In this document: positions 6,294 through 13,020 of the stretch, piece after piece | Position numbering within the stretch: the first letter of the stretch is position 1 | How the letters are laid out: every line of letters starts with the position of its first letter | Source: Sphingomonas paucimobilis | GTDB lineage: Bacteria > Pseudomonadota > Alphaproteobacteria > Sphingomonadales > Sphingomonadaceae | DNA: 13,020 bases | Assembly (NCBI GenBank): GCA_945860425.1 | Contig: CAMAQU010000027.1 | Span: 1-13,020, forward strand | Direction: 5' to 3' | Translations under genes and position numbers: made by a program | The notes under the pieces: model-generated | Database searches by the model: none | Told to the model about the DNA's origin: nothing | Seen by the model: the letters and a program-made list of their open reading frames with translations, nothing else

Positions 6294-8804
6294 TTAGCTC
6301 CTAAGGGCCGTGTTTTCTGGATCAAAAGGAGAATCCGGGATCAGCGTTGCCTTATGCCGCTTGCCCAAAATGGCAATTTCAAACTCAGCATTCTCAACCG
6401 CAAGGTCGGGCCGGATCATGGCTAGCGCAAGGCTCTTCCCAACGCGCCATCCATAACCACCCGATGTGACGCGCCCGACAATCTCTCCATCCTTATAAAT
6501 CGCTTCCGATCCACGGGCGTCGGCATCCGTCACGCCTTGGACTTCCATTGTCACCAGCGTGTTGGCAGCTCCGCTCTCGCGCCAGGCCAGCAAGGCATCC
6601 TTGCCGAAAAAGCCGGGTTTCTTGAGGCTGACAAATCGATCCAAACCGCTTTCATAGGCGGAATATTCAACCGACAATTCCCGTGGGATCAGCTTATAGC
6701 TTTTTTCAATCGCCATCGCCGTCATTGCGCGAATGCCAAAGGGCTTGATTTCAAACTCTGCCCCGGCCTCCATCAACAGGTCGAAAATGTAGTTCTGCAT
6801 TTCGATGGGGTGGTGAATTTCCCAGCCCAATTCGCCAATGAAGTTCACGCGAAGCGCTTCAACTTGCGCCAGACCCAGGCTGATCTTCTTGCCCGTCAGC
6901 CAAGGGAAGGCTTCGTTCGATAGATCAGCATCGGTGATTTTGCTCAGAGCATCGCGCGCGCGCGGCCCAGCCAGCACCAACACACCCATAGATGTCGTCA
7001 ACCGTTCAAAGCTGACCGACCCGTCGCGCGGCATCGCCTTTTTCAGATAGTCATGGTCGTGGCGCTCATAGGCCCCGGCCGAGACGAGATAATAACGCTG
7101 CGGCGCCACTTTATAGACCGTAAATTCGCTGCGCACGCCGCCCTTATTGGTCAGCAAGTAAGACAAGGTCACGCGACCGACCTTTTTCGGGACAGCATTC
7201 GTCAAAAGCTGGTCAAGCCAGGCCTCCGCTCCCGGGCCTGAAATTTCGCATTTGGCGAAGGCGCTCATGTCCTGAATGCCAAGCTTTTCATGTACATGGC
7301 GGCATTCATTGCCAACATGTTCGAAATAGTTGGACCGCCGGAATGACCATTTTTCACGGATCGTTTCTCCGGGCACGACGGGGTGATTGTCGTTCAGCAG
7401 AACATCGGGCTTATCAAGGTCAGCCGCGCTCAAGCTATAACCTTCCGGTGCGAACCAATTTGGCCGTTCCCAGCCAAAGACAGAGCCGAATACAGCGCCG
7501 AGCGCCTTCATCCGGTCATAGCAGGGCGTCCGCCGTAAGGCGCGGCCAGCTTCGCGTTCTTCATCAGGATAATGGACGGTGAAGACCTTGGCATAGGCTT
7601 CCTCATTCTTCTCAATCAGGAAACCGCGACCCGCATAATCGCCAAAGCGGCGGGGATCGACACCCATCATATCGATTGTCGGCTCTCCATCGACAATCCA
7701 ATGCGCCAATTGCCAGCCTGCACCTCCGGCCGCAGTCACGCCAAAGCTATGCCCTTCATTGAGCCAGAAGTTTTTCAGGCCCCAAGCCGGCCCGACAATG
7801 GGCGAACCATCGGGCGTATAGGCGATTGCGCCGTTATACACCTTCTTAATGCCCACTTCGCCAAAGGCGGGCACACGGCTCATGGCCGCCAAAATATAAG
7901 GCTCAAGACGTTCCAACGCATCGGGGAAAAGCTCATATTCGCTGTTTGCCGCTGGGCCATCGACATAACAGGCGGGTGCCCCGACTTCATACGGCCCAAG
8001 CAACAGGCCGCCTGCTTCTTCGCGCATATAATAGCTTGCGTCGGATTCCCGCAAAACGCCCATTTCGGGCAGGCCCTGCCGCTTGCGCTCCATAATCGCC
8101 GGGTGCTGTTCCGTGACGATATACTGGTGTTCGACCGGAATGACTGGAATATCGAGGCCGACCATAGCCCCCGTCTGCCGCGCAAAATTGCCCGAGCAGG
8201 AAATGACATGTTCGCAAGTGATGTCGCCCTGATCGGTTGAGATCAGCCACTCGCCATTTGGCTGCTGCGTAATAGCGTTGACTGTCGTGTTACGATAAAT
8301 TGTAGCGCCGCGTTGCCGCGCGCCTTTGGCCAGCGCCTGGGTCAAATCGGCGGGCTGGATATAGCCATCTTCTGGATGCTGAATGGCCCCAATCACCCCG
8401 TCCGTATTGCACAAAGGCCAGATCTCTTTGACCTGTTCGGCAGTCAGGAAATTCACATCTACCCCAATGGTCCGGGCGACGCCTGCATAATATTGATATT
8501 CATCCATCCGATCGCGGGTGGTGGCGAGGCGAATATTGGTCACCTGTGAGAAGCCGACGTTCAGGCCGGTTTCTTCTTCCAGGCTCGGGTACAGCCCAAC
8601 CGAATATTGGTGCAGCTTTCCGACCGAATAGCTGAGGTTGAACAAGGGCAGAAGCCCCGCTGCATGCCATGTTGACCCGGACGTAAGTTCCTTACGCTCC
8701 AGCAGAACAACGTCGCTCCACCCCATTTTGGCGAGGTGATAAAGCGTGCTAACCCCGACGACACCGCCGCCAATCACCACGGCACGAGCTGTTGTTTTCA
8801 TCAT
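6294..8804 (-). CDS. Dimethylglycine dehydrogenase-like FAD/folate enzyme
   Basis: This 836-residue protein has the architecture of mitochondrial dimethylglycine and sarcosine dehydrogenases. An FAD-binding DAO domain lies at about 6-360 (AVVIGGGVVGVSTLYHLAK at the start), then a short linker domain at about 365-425, a GCV_T folate-binding domain at about 430-700 and a GCV_T C-terminal barrel at about 720-815. His47 in GSTWHAAGL is the position covalently attached to FAD in the family. The segment NEGHSFGVTAAGGAG closes the flavin site. From context it should oxidise dimethylglycine to sarcosine and form methylene-THF; a sarcosine dehydrogenase role cannot be excluded by sequence alone. The start has two consecutive ATG codons (8804 and 8801); the weak AGGCG favours the second slightly. 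It is the first gene of the tightly packed part of the operon, and the Rieske gene follows after 5 bases. Confidence 0.9.
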   Translation of the reverse strand: MMKTTARAVVIGGGVVGVSTLYHLAKMGWSDVVLLERKELTSGSTWHAAGLLPLFNLSYSVGKLHQYSVGLYPSLEEETGLNVGFSQVTNIRLATTRDRMDEYQYYAGVARTIGVDVNFLTAEQVKEIWPLCNTDGVIGAIQHPEDGYIQPADLTQALAKGARQRGATIYRNTTVNAITQQPNGEWLISTDQGDITCEHVISCSGNFARQTGAMVGLDIPVIPVEHQYIVTEQHPAIMERKRQGLPEMGVLRESDASYYMREEAGGLLLGPYEVGAPACYVDGPAANSEYELFPDALERLEPYILAAMSRVPAFGEVGIKKVYNGAIAYTPDGSPIVGPAWGLKNFWLNEGHSFGVTAAGGAGWQLAHWIVDGEPTIDMMGVDPRRFGDYAGRGFLIEKNEEAYAKVFTVHYPDEEREAGRALRRTPCYDRMKALGAVFGSVFGWERPNWFAPEGYSLSAADLDKPDVLLNDNHPVVPGETIREKWSFRRSNYFEHVGNECRHVHEKLGIQDMSAFAKCEISGPGAEAWLDQLLTNAVPKKVGRVTLSYLLTNKGGVRSEFTVYKVAPQRYYLVSAGAYERHDHDYLKKAMPRDGSVSFERLTTSMGVLVLAGPRARDALSKITDADLSNEAFPWLTGKKISLGLAQVEALRVNFIGELGWEIHHPIEMQNYIFDLLMEAGAEFEIKPFGIRAMTAMAIEKSYKLIPRELSVEYSAYESGLDRFVSLKKPGFFGKDALLAWRESGAANTLVTMEVQGVTDADARGSEAIYKDGEIVGRVTSGGYGWRVGKSLALAMIRPDLAVENAEFEIAILGKRHKATLIPDSPFDPENTALRS

Positions 8805-8855
8805 GTAAGCGCCTGACCCAATTGAACCTGAGATAGTCAGCGCGCTATGTCAGTG

Positions 8856-8887
8856 CAGGGTGCGCCGCGACAACCGCGCAAGCCCTG
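8856..8887 (-). other. Intercistronic hairpin
   Basis: The arms CAGGG (8856-8860) plus TGCGC (8861-8865) pair with GCGCA (8876-8880) plus CCCTG (8883-8887). This gives ten base pairs interrupted only by a two-base bulge (8881-8882), around a 10-base loop. In the minus-strand transcript it falls about 40 bases after the E1 stop and about 50 bases before the dehydrogenase start. There is no T-run after it on either strand, so it does not look like a standard intrinsic terminator. It could be an attenuator-like leader element, an RNA-processing or stability structure between cistrons, or a weak terminator. Confidence 0.55.
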
Positions 8888-8899
8888 TAATTGGTCATT

Positions 8900-8914
8900 A
8901 TTAGTTATTCTAAT
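8900..8914. promoter_or_regulatory. Perfect 15-bp palindrome, candidate operator
   Basis: The plus-strand sequence ATTAG-TTATT-CTAAT is a perfect inverted repeat of 5-bp arms around an AT-only centre. It lies 96 bases before the dehydrogenase start, in an AT-rich segment overlapping a possible -10 box. Lrp/AsnC proteins recognise 13-15 bp AT-centred palindromes with outer YAG/CTR half-sites, and the same TAG/CTA half-sites recur upstream of the Lrp-type gene in this window. The TAG-to-CTA spacing is shorter than in the E. coli Lrp consensus, so assignment to this regulator is tentative. Confidence 0.45.
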
Positions 8915-8926
8915 CTATTTTATCAG

Positions 8927-11263
8927 TTAAATGAAAAGCTCTGCCGCGGCATCGATAATGGCATCTGCATCCAACCGATAGGTGCGGTACAGATCCGGCA
9001 AATCGCCCGTTTGGCCAAAGCTGCTAATCCCAAGCGGGCTGACCCGCATGCCGCGCACGGCGCCCAACCAAGACAGCGCCCCCGGTGAACCGTCAATGAC
9101 GGTAACAAGCCCTGCCCCCGGCGCAAGCGCCGACAGCAGATGTTCTGCGTGGCACCCCATCAGCTGCCCATCGACCCATCGCGAGGCATGCCGCTGCGAC
9201 CAATCGCGATGAAGCAAATCTGGCGACGTGACGTTAAGCAAGCCAATGCCGGGGATGTCTTCGGCCAATTGTTCCCAGGCGCTCAACACTTCGGGCGCAA
9301 TGGCCCCTGTAAAGACAAGCGCGGCATCCGCCTGCGGCCCGGGCTTGCGCAGCCAATAGCCGCCTTTCAGCGCATCCGCCTGCCAATGGTCATTTTCGCG
9401 TGGCATTTGCGGAATAACCCGCGTGCTGAGGCGGATATAAACAGAGCTGCCATCCGGCTGCTGCATATAGTCAAAGGCCCATCGCATCACCAAGGCGACT
9501 TCATCGGCCCAAGCCGGCTCAAAATAGGCCAGATTGGGCTGACCCATGCCAATAAGGGGCGTGTTGATGGATTGGTGCGCCCCACCTTCTGGCCCCAATG
9601 TCAGGCCGGATGGCGTCCCGACAAGCAGGAAGCGCGCATCGGAATAGCAGCCATAATTCAGCGCATCGAGGCCACGCGCAATGAACGGATCATAGACCGT
9701 CCCAATGGGGATAAGGCGCGTACCGAAATGCGGCCCAGCCAGGCCAAGGGAGGTGAGCGCGAGGAAGAAGTTATTCTCCGCAATGCCCAATTCCATATGC
9801 TGACCTGCGGCATGGCCATCCCATTTCTGCGCAGATGGGATTTTGGCGGCCCGAAAAACGTCGACTGTTTCTGATCGGCGAAACAGGCCACGCTGATTAA
9901 CGAACGCGCCCAAATTGGTCGTCTGCGTCACATCGGGTGCGGTTGTCACGATCCGATCGGCCAAAGGCGCGTCGGACTTTGCGAGATCAAGAAGGATGTT
10001 GCCGAAAGCCGCCTGTGTCGATTGCGCGTCGGAGGCCGGAACGGGCAAATGATCTGGCACGGGAATAAGCGGTGCATCCCAGTCGCGCAGCTTATGGGCC
10101 AGCGGGCTATTGGCCACAAAATCCCGCAACAACGCGGCCTGATTGTCCCCAAGGCCACCATAAGGGGCCCATTCTGCCCCTTCAGCAATGCCAAGGCTGG
10201 TGCGCAATTGGTCAATCTGGCCGGGGTTCATCATGCCGGAATGATTGTCCTTATGCCCTGCCAGCGGCAAACCATAGCCTTTGACCGTATAGGCGATGAA
10301 CAATGTCGGCTGATCATCCTGTACCCCGTCAAAGGCCTCGATCAGGCTTTCGATACAATGGCCACCCAAATTGGTCATCAAATGGGCAAGGCCCGCATCG
10401 TCAAAGCTTGCGATCAGCGCGGCGACATCGGTGGCATTTCCAAGATCGGCCATCAACCGCTCTCGCCAAGCGGCCCCGCCCTGATAAGTGAGGGCTGCGA
10501 ATTCTGCATTGGGGCAATTATCGATCCAATCGGCAATCGCCGCGCCGCCGGGCCGGGCAAAAACCTCTTGTTGCAGCTTGCCATGCTTCAAGGTGACAAC
10601 ACGCCAGCCGCATGTTTCAAAAATATCGTCAAAGCGCCGGAACATCCGGTCTGCGGTCGTGCTGTCGAGCGATTGCCGATTATAATCGACGACCCACCAG
10701 CAATTTCGAATATCGTGCTTATAACCCTCAATCAGGCATTCGTAGATATTGCCTTCATCCAGTTCCGCATCGCCCATCAGCGCGATCATGCGCCCGGCAT
10801 CCTGTTCTTCCATTTGACCATGGGCGATCAAATAGTCCTGCACCAGGCTGGAAAAGGCAGTGATGGCAACACCAAGGCCAACAGACCCCGTTGAAAAATC
10901 GACAGGGATTTTATCCTTTGTCCGCGAAGGGTAGCTTTGCGCGCCGCCAAGGGCCCGAAAGCGTTGCAACTGCTCCAGCGACTGATTGCCCAACAAATAA
11001 TGGATCGCCTGCAAGACAGGGCCTGCGTGCGGCTTCACCGCCACCTTATCCTGAGGGCGCAGCGCGTGGAAATAAAGCGCCGTCATGATTGCGGTCATCG
11101 AGGAGCAGCTTGCCTGATGCCCCCCCACTTTCAGGCCATCGCGCTTTTCACGAATATGGTTGGCGTTGTGCACGGTCCAAGACGATAGCCAGCGCAAGCG
11201 CGTGTCCAGCGCTTCGAGGGCTGAAACCAAGTCAGCGCGGGCATCCGCAATCTTCTTCGCCAT
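8927..11263 (-). CDS. AceE-like thiamine-diphosphate E1 / transketolase-family enzyme
   Basis: This 778-residue protein is related to the homodimeric pyruvate dehydrogenase E1 (AceE, 887 residues in E. coli) and more loosely to transketolase. The ThDP/Mg site is GDAELDEGN (164-172) with VVDYNRQSLD 30 residues on, so Asp165, Asn195 and Gln197 align with the AceE metal ligands. GGHQAS (His49), KPHAGPV (His79), the loop NHSGMMN (His341), QHMELGIAENN (Glu491) and EGGAHQS (His563) correspond to AceE active-site residues. Compared with AceE, about 57 N-terminal residues are absent, and the usual GDGE reads GDAE. The substrate is therefore a 2-oxo acid or a ketose donor, not determined. No E2 or E3 gene is present. 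GGAG lies 7 bases before the ATG. It is divergent from an Lrp-type regulator and upstream of the betaine operon, recalling the E1-like MdeB of Pseudomonas, which also neighbours an Lrp-type gene. Confidence 0.85.
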   Translation of the reverse strand: MAKKIADARADLVSALEALDTRLRWLSSWTVHNANHIREKRDGLKVGGHQASCSSMTAIMTALYFHALRPQDKVAVKPHAGPVLQAIHYLLGNQSLEQLQRFRALGGAQSYPSRTKDKIPVDFSTGSVGLGVAITAFSSLVQDYLIAHGQMEEQDAGRMIALMGDAELDEGNIYECLIEGYKHDIRNCWWVVDYNRQSLDSTTADRMFRRFDDIFETCGWRVVTLKHGKLQQEVFARPGGAAIADWIDNCPNAEFAALTYQGGAAWRERLMADLGNATDVAALIASFDDAGLAHLMTNLGGHCIESLIEAFDGVQDDQPTLFIAYTVKGYGLPLAGHKDNHSGMMNPGQIDQLRTSLGIAEGAEWAPYGGLGDNQAALLRDFVANSPLAHKLRDWDAPLIPVPDHLPVPASDAQSTQAAFGNILLDLAKSDAPLADRIVTTAPDVTQTTNLGAFVNQRGLFRRSETVDVFRAAKIPSAQKWDGHAAGQHMELGIAENNFFLALTSLGLAGPHFGTRLIPIGTVYDPFIARGLDALNYGCYSDARFLLVGTPSGLTLGPEGGAHQSINTPLIGMGQPNLAYFEPAWADEVALVMRWAFDYMQQPDGSSVYIRLSTRVIPQMPRENDHWQADALKGGYWLRKPGPQADAALVFTGAIAPEVLSAWEQLAEDIPGIGLLNVTSPDLLHRDWSQRHASRWVDGQLMGCHAEHLLSALAPGAGLVTVIDGSPGALSWLGAVRGMRVSPLGISSFGQTGDLPDLYRTYRLDADAIIDAAAELFI

Positions 11264-11390
11264 AGCAGATCTCCAACAGGCAATTTCTGACAGATAGCGG
11301 CCAACCCTGCAGCATGTCCTTGCAATCTCTTGTCAAAAATGCTTCTAATTTAGCAGATTAAGTCATCTATTTTTAGAAAAGAGGCAGATT
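11264..11390. promoter_or_regulatory. Divergent promoter region between E1 and Lrp-type genes
   Basis: A 127-bp non-coding region that must hold the start signals of both divergent genes. For the E1 gene, a perfect TTGACA reads on the minus strand at 11336-11331, but the -10 partner 16-18 bases on is weak. For the regulator gene, TTGCAA at 11320-11325 and TCTAAT at 11344-11349 are 18 bases apart on the plus strand and are a plausible but imperfect pair. The plus-strand -10 candidate overlaps inverted repeats (11345-11377), so binding there could affect both directions. Promoter calls are by eye. Confidence 0.55.
11345..11377. promoter_or_regulatory. Cluster of small inverted repeats, candidate Lrp-type operator
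   Basis: Three inverted repeats lie head to tail within 33 AT-rich bases just before the regulator gene: CTAA-T-TTAG (11345-11353), AGAT-TAAGTC-ATCT (11355-11368) and TCTA-TTTT-TAGA (11366-11377). They share TAG/CTA half-sites with the palindrome at 8900-8914. Lrp/AsnC regulators usually bind several sites in their own upstream region and autoregulate, so this is the natural place for such sites. Each repeat is short and could arise by chance in AT-rich DNA; the clustering is the main argument. Confidence 0.45.
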
Positions 11391-11870
11391 ATGCCAAATT
11401 TTTCACCAGACGCGATTGACCAGAAAATCTTAGAGGCACTTCAGGCCGATGGTCGCATCACCAATCAGGAGCTGGCCGATCAGGTTGGCCTCTCCCCCAG
11501 CCCCTGCCTGAGGCGCGTCCGCCAACTGGAGACGGCGGGTATCATCTCACGCTATGTCGCGCTGGTTGATCCCGAAGCTCTGGGCCTCAGCGTCTCAGCC
11601 TTTGTGCGTGTGCGCCTAGACCAGCAGGATGACCGCCACCTTGAAGCCTTTGAGACGGCCGTTTCGCAATTCCCGCAGGTTATGGAATGCTATTTGATGA
11701 CGGGAGAGGCCGATTATCAGCTGCGCGTTCTTGTGAAGTCTCTCACCCAATTTGAAGACTTTCTGCGCCATAGCCTAACCCGCGTGCCGGGCGTCGCCAA
11801 TGTGACGACCAGCTTTGCCCTGCGCCCCGTCATTTACAAGACTGCATTGCCAACGCTAGACACGCCCTAA
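11391..11870 (+). CDS. Lrp/AsnC-family transcriptional regulator
   Basis: A 159-residue protein of standard Lrp/AsnC length. Residues about 5-65 form the winged helix-turn-helix: DAIDQKILEALQADGRITNQ leads into ELADQVGLSPSPCLRRVRQL, whose second helix is the DNA-recognition helix, then the LETAGIISRYVALVDPEALG wing and linker. Residues about 67-150 form the RAM ligand-binding domain (AFVRVRL, VMECYLMTGEADYQLRV, LTRVPGVANVTTSFALRPV). Members bind amino acids or related small molecules and act as dimers to octamers on promoter DNA. The start is supported by AGAGG 7 bases upstream. It is divergent from the E1-like gene and 18 bp upstream of an amino-acid permease gene, so the expected targets are both of these, possibly also the operon from 8804. 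The actual ligand is unknown. Confidence 0.93.
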   Translation: MPNFSPDAIDQKILEALQADGRITNQELADQVGLSPSPCLRRVRQLETAGIISRYVALVDPEALGLSVSAFVRVRLDQQDDRHLEAFETAVSQFPQVMECYLMTGEADYQLRVLVKSLTQFEDFLRHSLTRVPGVANVTTSFALRPVIYKTALPTLDTP

Positions 11871-11888
11871 AGGGAAGCGAGGGGGCAT

Positions 11889-13020
11889 ATGACAGACGCA
11901 TCGCAGGCAGGCACAACGCCGCCATCATCCGCACAGGAACTGAGCCGCAGTCTTAAGCCGCGCCATGTGTCGATGATTACCTTTGGCGGCATTATTGGTG
12001 CAGGTCTGTTTGTCGGCTCTTCAACCGCGATCAGCACAATCGGCCCGGCCGCCGTGCTCAGCTATGCCCTTGCCGGCTTTCTTGTCCTGCTGGTCATGCG
12101 GATGATCTCGGAAATGGCGATGGCGCTCACGGGCGTCCAAACCTTCCCAGACTTTGCCCGCGTCGGCGTCGGCAATTGGGCGGGCTATCTGGTGGGCTGG
12201 CTCTATTGGTATTTCTGGGTCGTTGTGATTGCGATTGAAGCCATTGCTGGCGCCAAGATTATCAATGGCTGGTTTCCCCAATTTGATGTGTGGGAAATCG
12301 GCGTCGCGCTGATGGCGATATTGACTGGGGTGAACCTCTTGTCGGCCAAATCCTATGGCGAGTTTGAGTTTTGGTTTGCCTCAATTAAAGTCATTGCCAT
12401 TCTTGTCTTCATCCTGATCACGGCTGCCTATGCCATGGGCATCACTTCCACGGCGGGGCCAACCTTTGTCAACCTCACAGCCCATGGCGGCTTTGCGCCG
12501 CAAGGGATTGCGGTGATTTTTGCAGGGGTTGCAACCACGATTTTCTCGCTCTGCGGCGCCGAAATCGCGACGCTTGCCGCCGCTGAATCCGAAGCGGGGT
12601 CAAAGACAATCGCCCGCATGACCATTTCTGTGTCGACGCGCATCTTGATCTTCTTTGTTCTGTCGATCCTGATGATTGTTTCGGTTGTTCCCTGGACTGA
12701 GATTGAACCCGGCACATCGCCCTTTGCTCAGGCGCTGCGCGTTATGGGCTATCCGGCAGCTGACCTCATCATGAACGGCATTGTTCTCGTGGCTGTTCTC
12801 TCCTGCTTGAATTCGGGGATTTACATCACTTCGCGGGCCATGTTCGGACTGGCGAAAAACGGCGATGCCCCGCAATCTTGCGTGAAGCTCAGCGCGTCAA
12901 AGGTCCCGGCGCGGGCCATCTTGATCGCCAGCCTGTTCAGCTATGGCGCGCTTGCAGCGGCCGTCTTCGCGCCCGACCGGGTGTTCAACTTCCTTGTCAC
13001 CTCCTCCGGCGCCATCATGC
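11889..13020 (+). CDS. GabP-like amino-acid permease (APC superfamily), C-terminus off window
   Basis: An ATG at 11889 opens a frame of 377 codons that runs to the window edge without a stop. After a short hydrophilic N-terminus (about 22 residues) comes LKPRHVSMITFGGIIGAGLF, the first-helix signature of the amino-acid transporter (AAT) family, then GWLYWYFWVVVIAIEA, SAKSYGEFEFWFASIKVIAI, GAEIATLAAAESE and SCLNSGIYITSRAMFGLAKN. These stretches closely follow the 4-aminobutyrate permease GabP of E. coli. About nine of an expected twelve membrane helices are present. A strong GAGGGGG ribosome-binding site sits just before the ATG. It should be an inner-membrane, proton-coupled importer; the substrate could be GABA, proline or another amino acid. 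Co-transcription with the Lrp-type gene (18-bp gap) is likely, suggesting that the imported compound is the regulator's ligand. Confidence 0.92.
   Translation, partial: MTDASQAGTTPPSSAQELSRSLKPRHVSMITFGGIIGAGLFVGSSTAISTIGPAAVLSYALAGFLVLLVMRMISEMAMALTGVQTFPDFARVGVGNWAGYLVGWLYWYFWVVVIAIEAIAGAKIINGWFPQFDVWEIGVALMAILTGVNLLSAKSYGEFEFWFASIKVIAILVFILITAAYAMGITSTAGPTFVNLTAHGGFAPQGIAVIFAGVATTIFSLCGAEIATLAAAESEAGSKTIARMTISVSTRILIFFVLSILMIVSVVPWTEIEPGTSPFAQALRVMGYPAADLIMNGIVLVAVLSCLNSGIYITSRAMFGLAKNGDAPQSCVKLSASKVPARAILIASLFSYGALAAAVFAPDRVFNFLVTSSGAIM

Larger units (their letters stand above)
8805..8926 (-). promoter_or_regulatory. 122-bp gap upstream of the demethylation operon
   Basis: Non-coding stretch between the E1 stop and the dehydrogenase start. 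It has an AT-rich half next to the E1 stop (about 8888-8926), containing the palindrome at 8900-8914, and a GC-rich half containing the hairpin at 8856-8887. On the minus strand TAGAAT (8912-8907), inside the palindrome, resembles a -10 box, but the matching -35 region is poor. The gap is long compared with the rest of the operon, so it is the most likely site for an independent promoter of the dehydrogenase-gbcA-cupin-sox genes. Read-through from the E1 gene is also possible because no classic terminator is seen. Confidence 0.5.

Noticed and set aside
5488..6297. Open plus-strand frame (269 codons) opposite the Rieske oxygenase gene
   Set aside because: Shadow of the oxygenase coding frame with low-complexity, unstructured-looking translation.
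8856..8887. Hairpin as an intrinsic terminator of the E1-like gene
   Set aside because: No run of T follows the stem on the minus strand (the next bases are mixed and GC-containing), so a standard terminator is not supported; kept only as an unassigned RNA structure.
10022..10894. Open plus-strand frame (290 codons) opposite the E1-like gene
   Set aside because: Antisense of a gene with a clear active-site pattern; no motif of its own.

Overview
The window reads as a catabolic island from an alphaproteobacterium. That assignment is an inference from gene content, the mid-50s GC look and protein similarity; there is no rRNA or other phylogenetic marker here. Coding density is very high: there are two gaps longer than 100 bases, no tRNA/rRNA, no CRISPR and no mobile element. 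All genes are intact except the two cut by the window edges.

Minus strand, 11263 down to 1, in transcription order: a short AceE-like thiamine-diphosphate E1 enzyme; a 122-bp gap holding a hairpin and a perfect 15-bp palindrome; a dimethylglycine-dehydrogenase-like flavoprotein; a Rieske oxygenase of the glycine-betaine monooxygenase (GbcA) type; a small ChrR-like cupin; then soxB, soxD, soxA and the start of soxG (heterotetrameric sarcosine oxidase). From the dehydrogenase onward the genes are 1-5 bp apart or overlap by 4-8 bp, so they almost certainly form one translationally coupled operon. Read together they encode stepwise N-demethylation: glycine betaine -> dimethylglycine (Rieske enzyme) -> sarcosine (dehydrogenase) -> glycine (SoxBDAG). 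The last two enzymes carry folate-binding C-terminal modules, which should deliver the released carbons to tetrahydrofolate as 5,10-methylene-THF. The reductase partner of the Rieske enzyme is not in the window.

Plus strand, 11391 to 13020: a gene for an Lrp/AsnC-family regulator, divergent from the E1 gene, followed 18 bp later by a GabP-like amino-acid permease that runs off the end. The 127-bp divergent region contains several small inverted repeats built from TAG/CTA half-sites, and a related palindrome lies in front of the dehydrogenase. A reasonable model is that the Lrp-type protein senses an amino acid and controls both the E1 gene and the demethylation operon, but this is inferred from layout only.

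The least explained parts are the E1-like enzyme, which lacks an N-terminal E2-docking segment and has no E2/E3 genes beside it, and the coupled cupin between the oxygenase and soxB.
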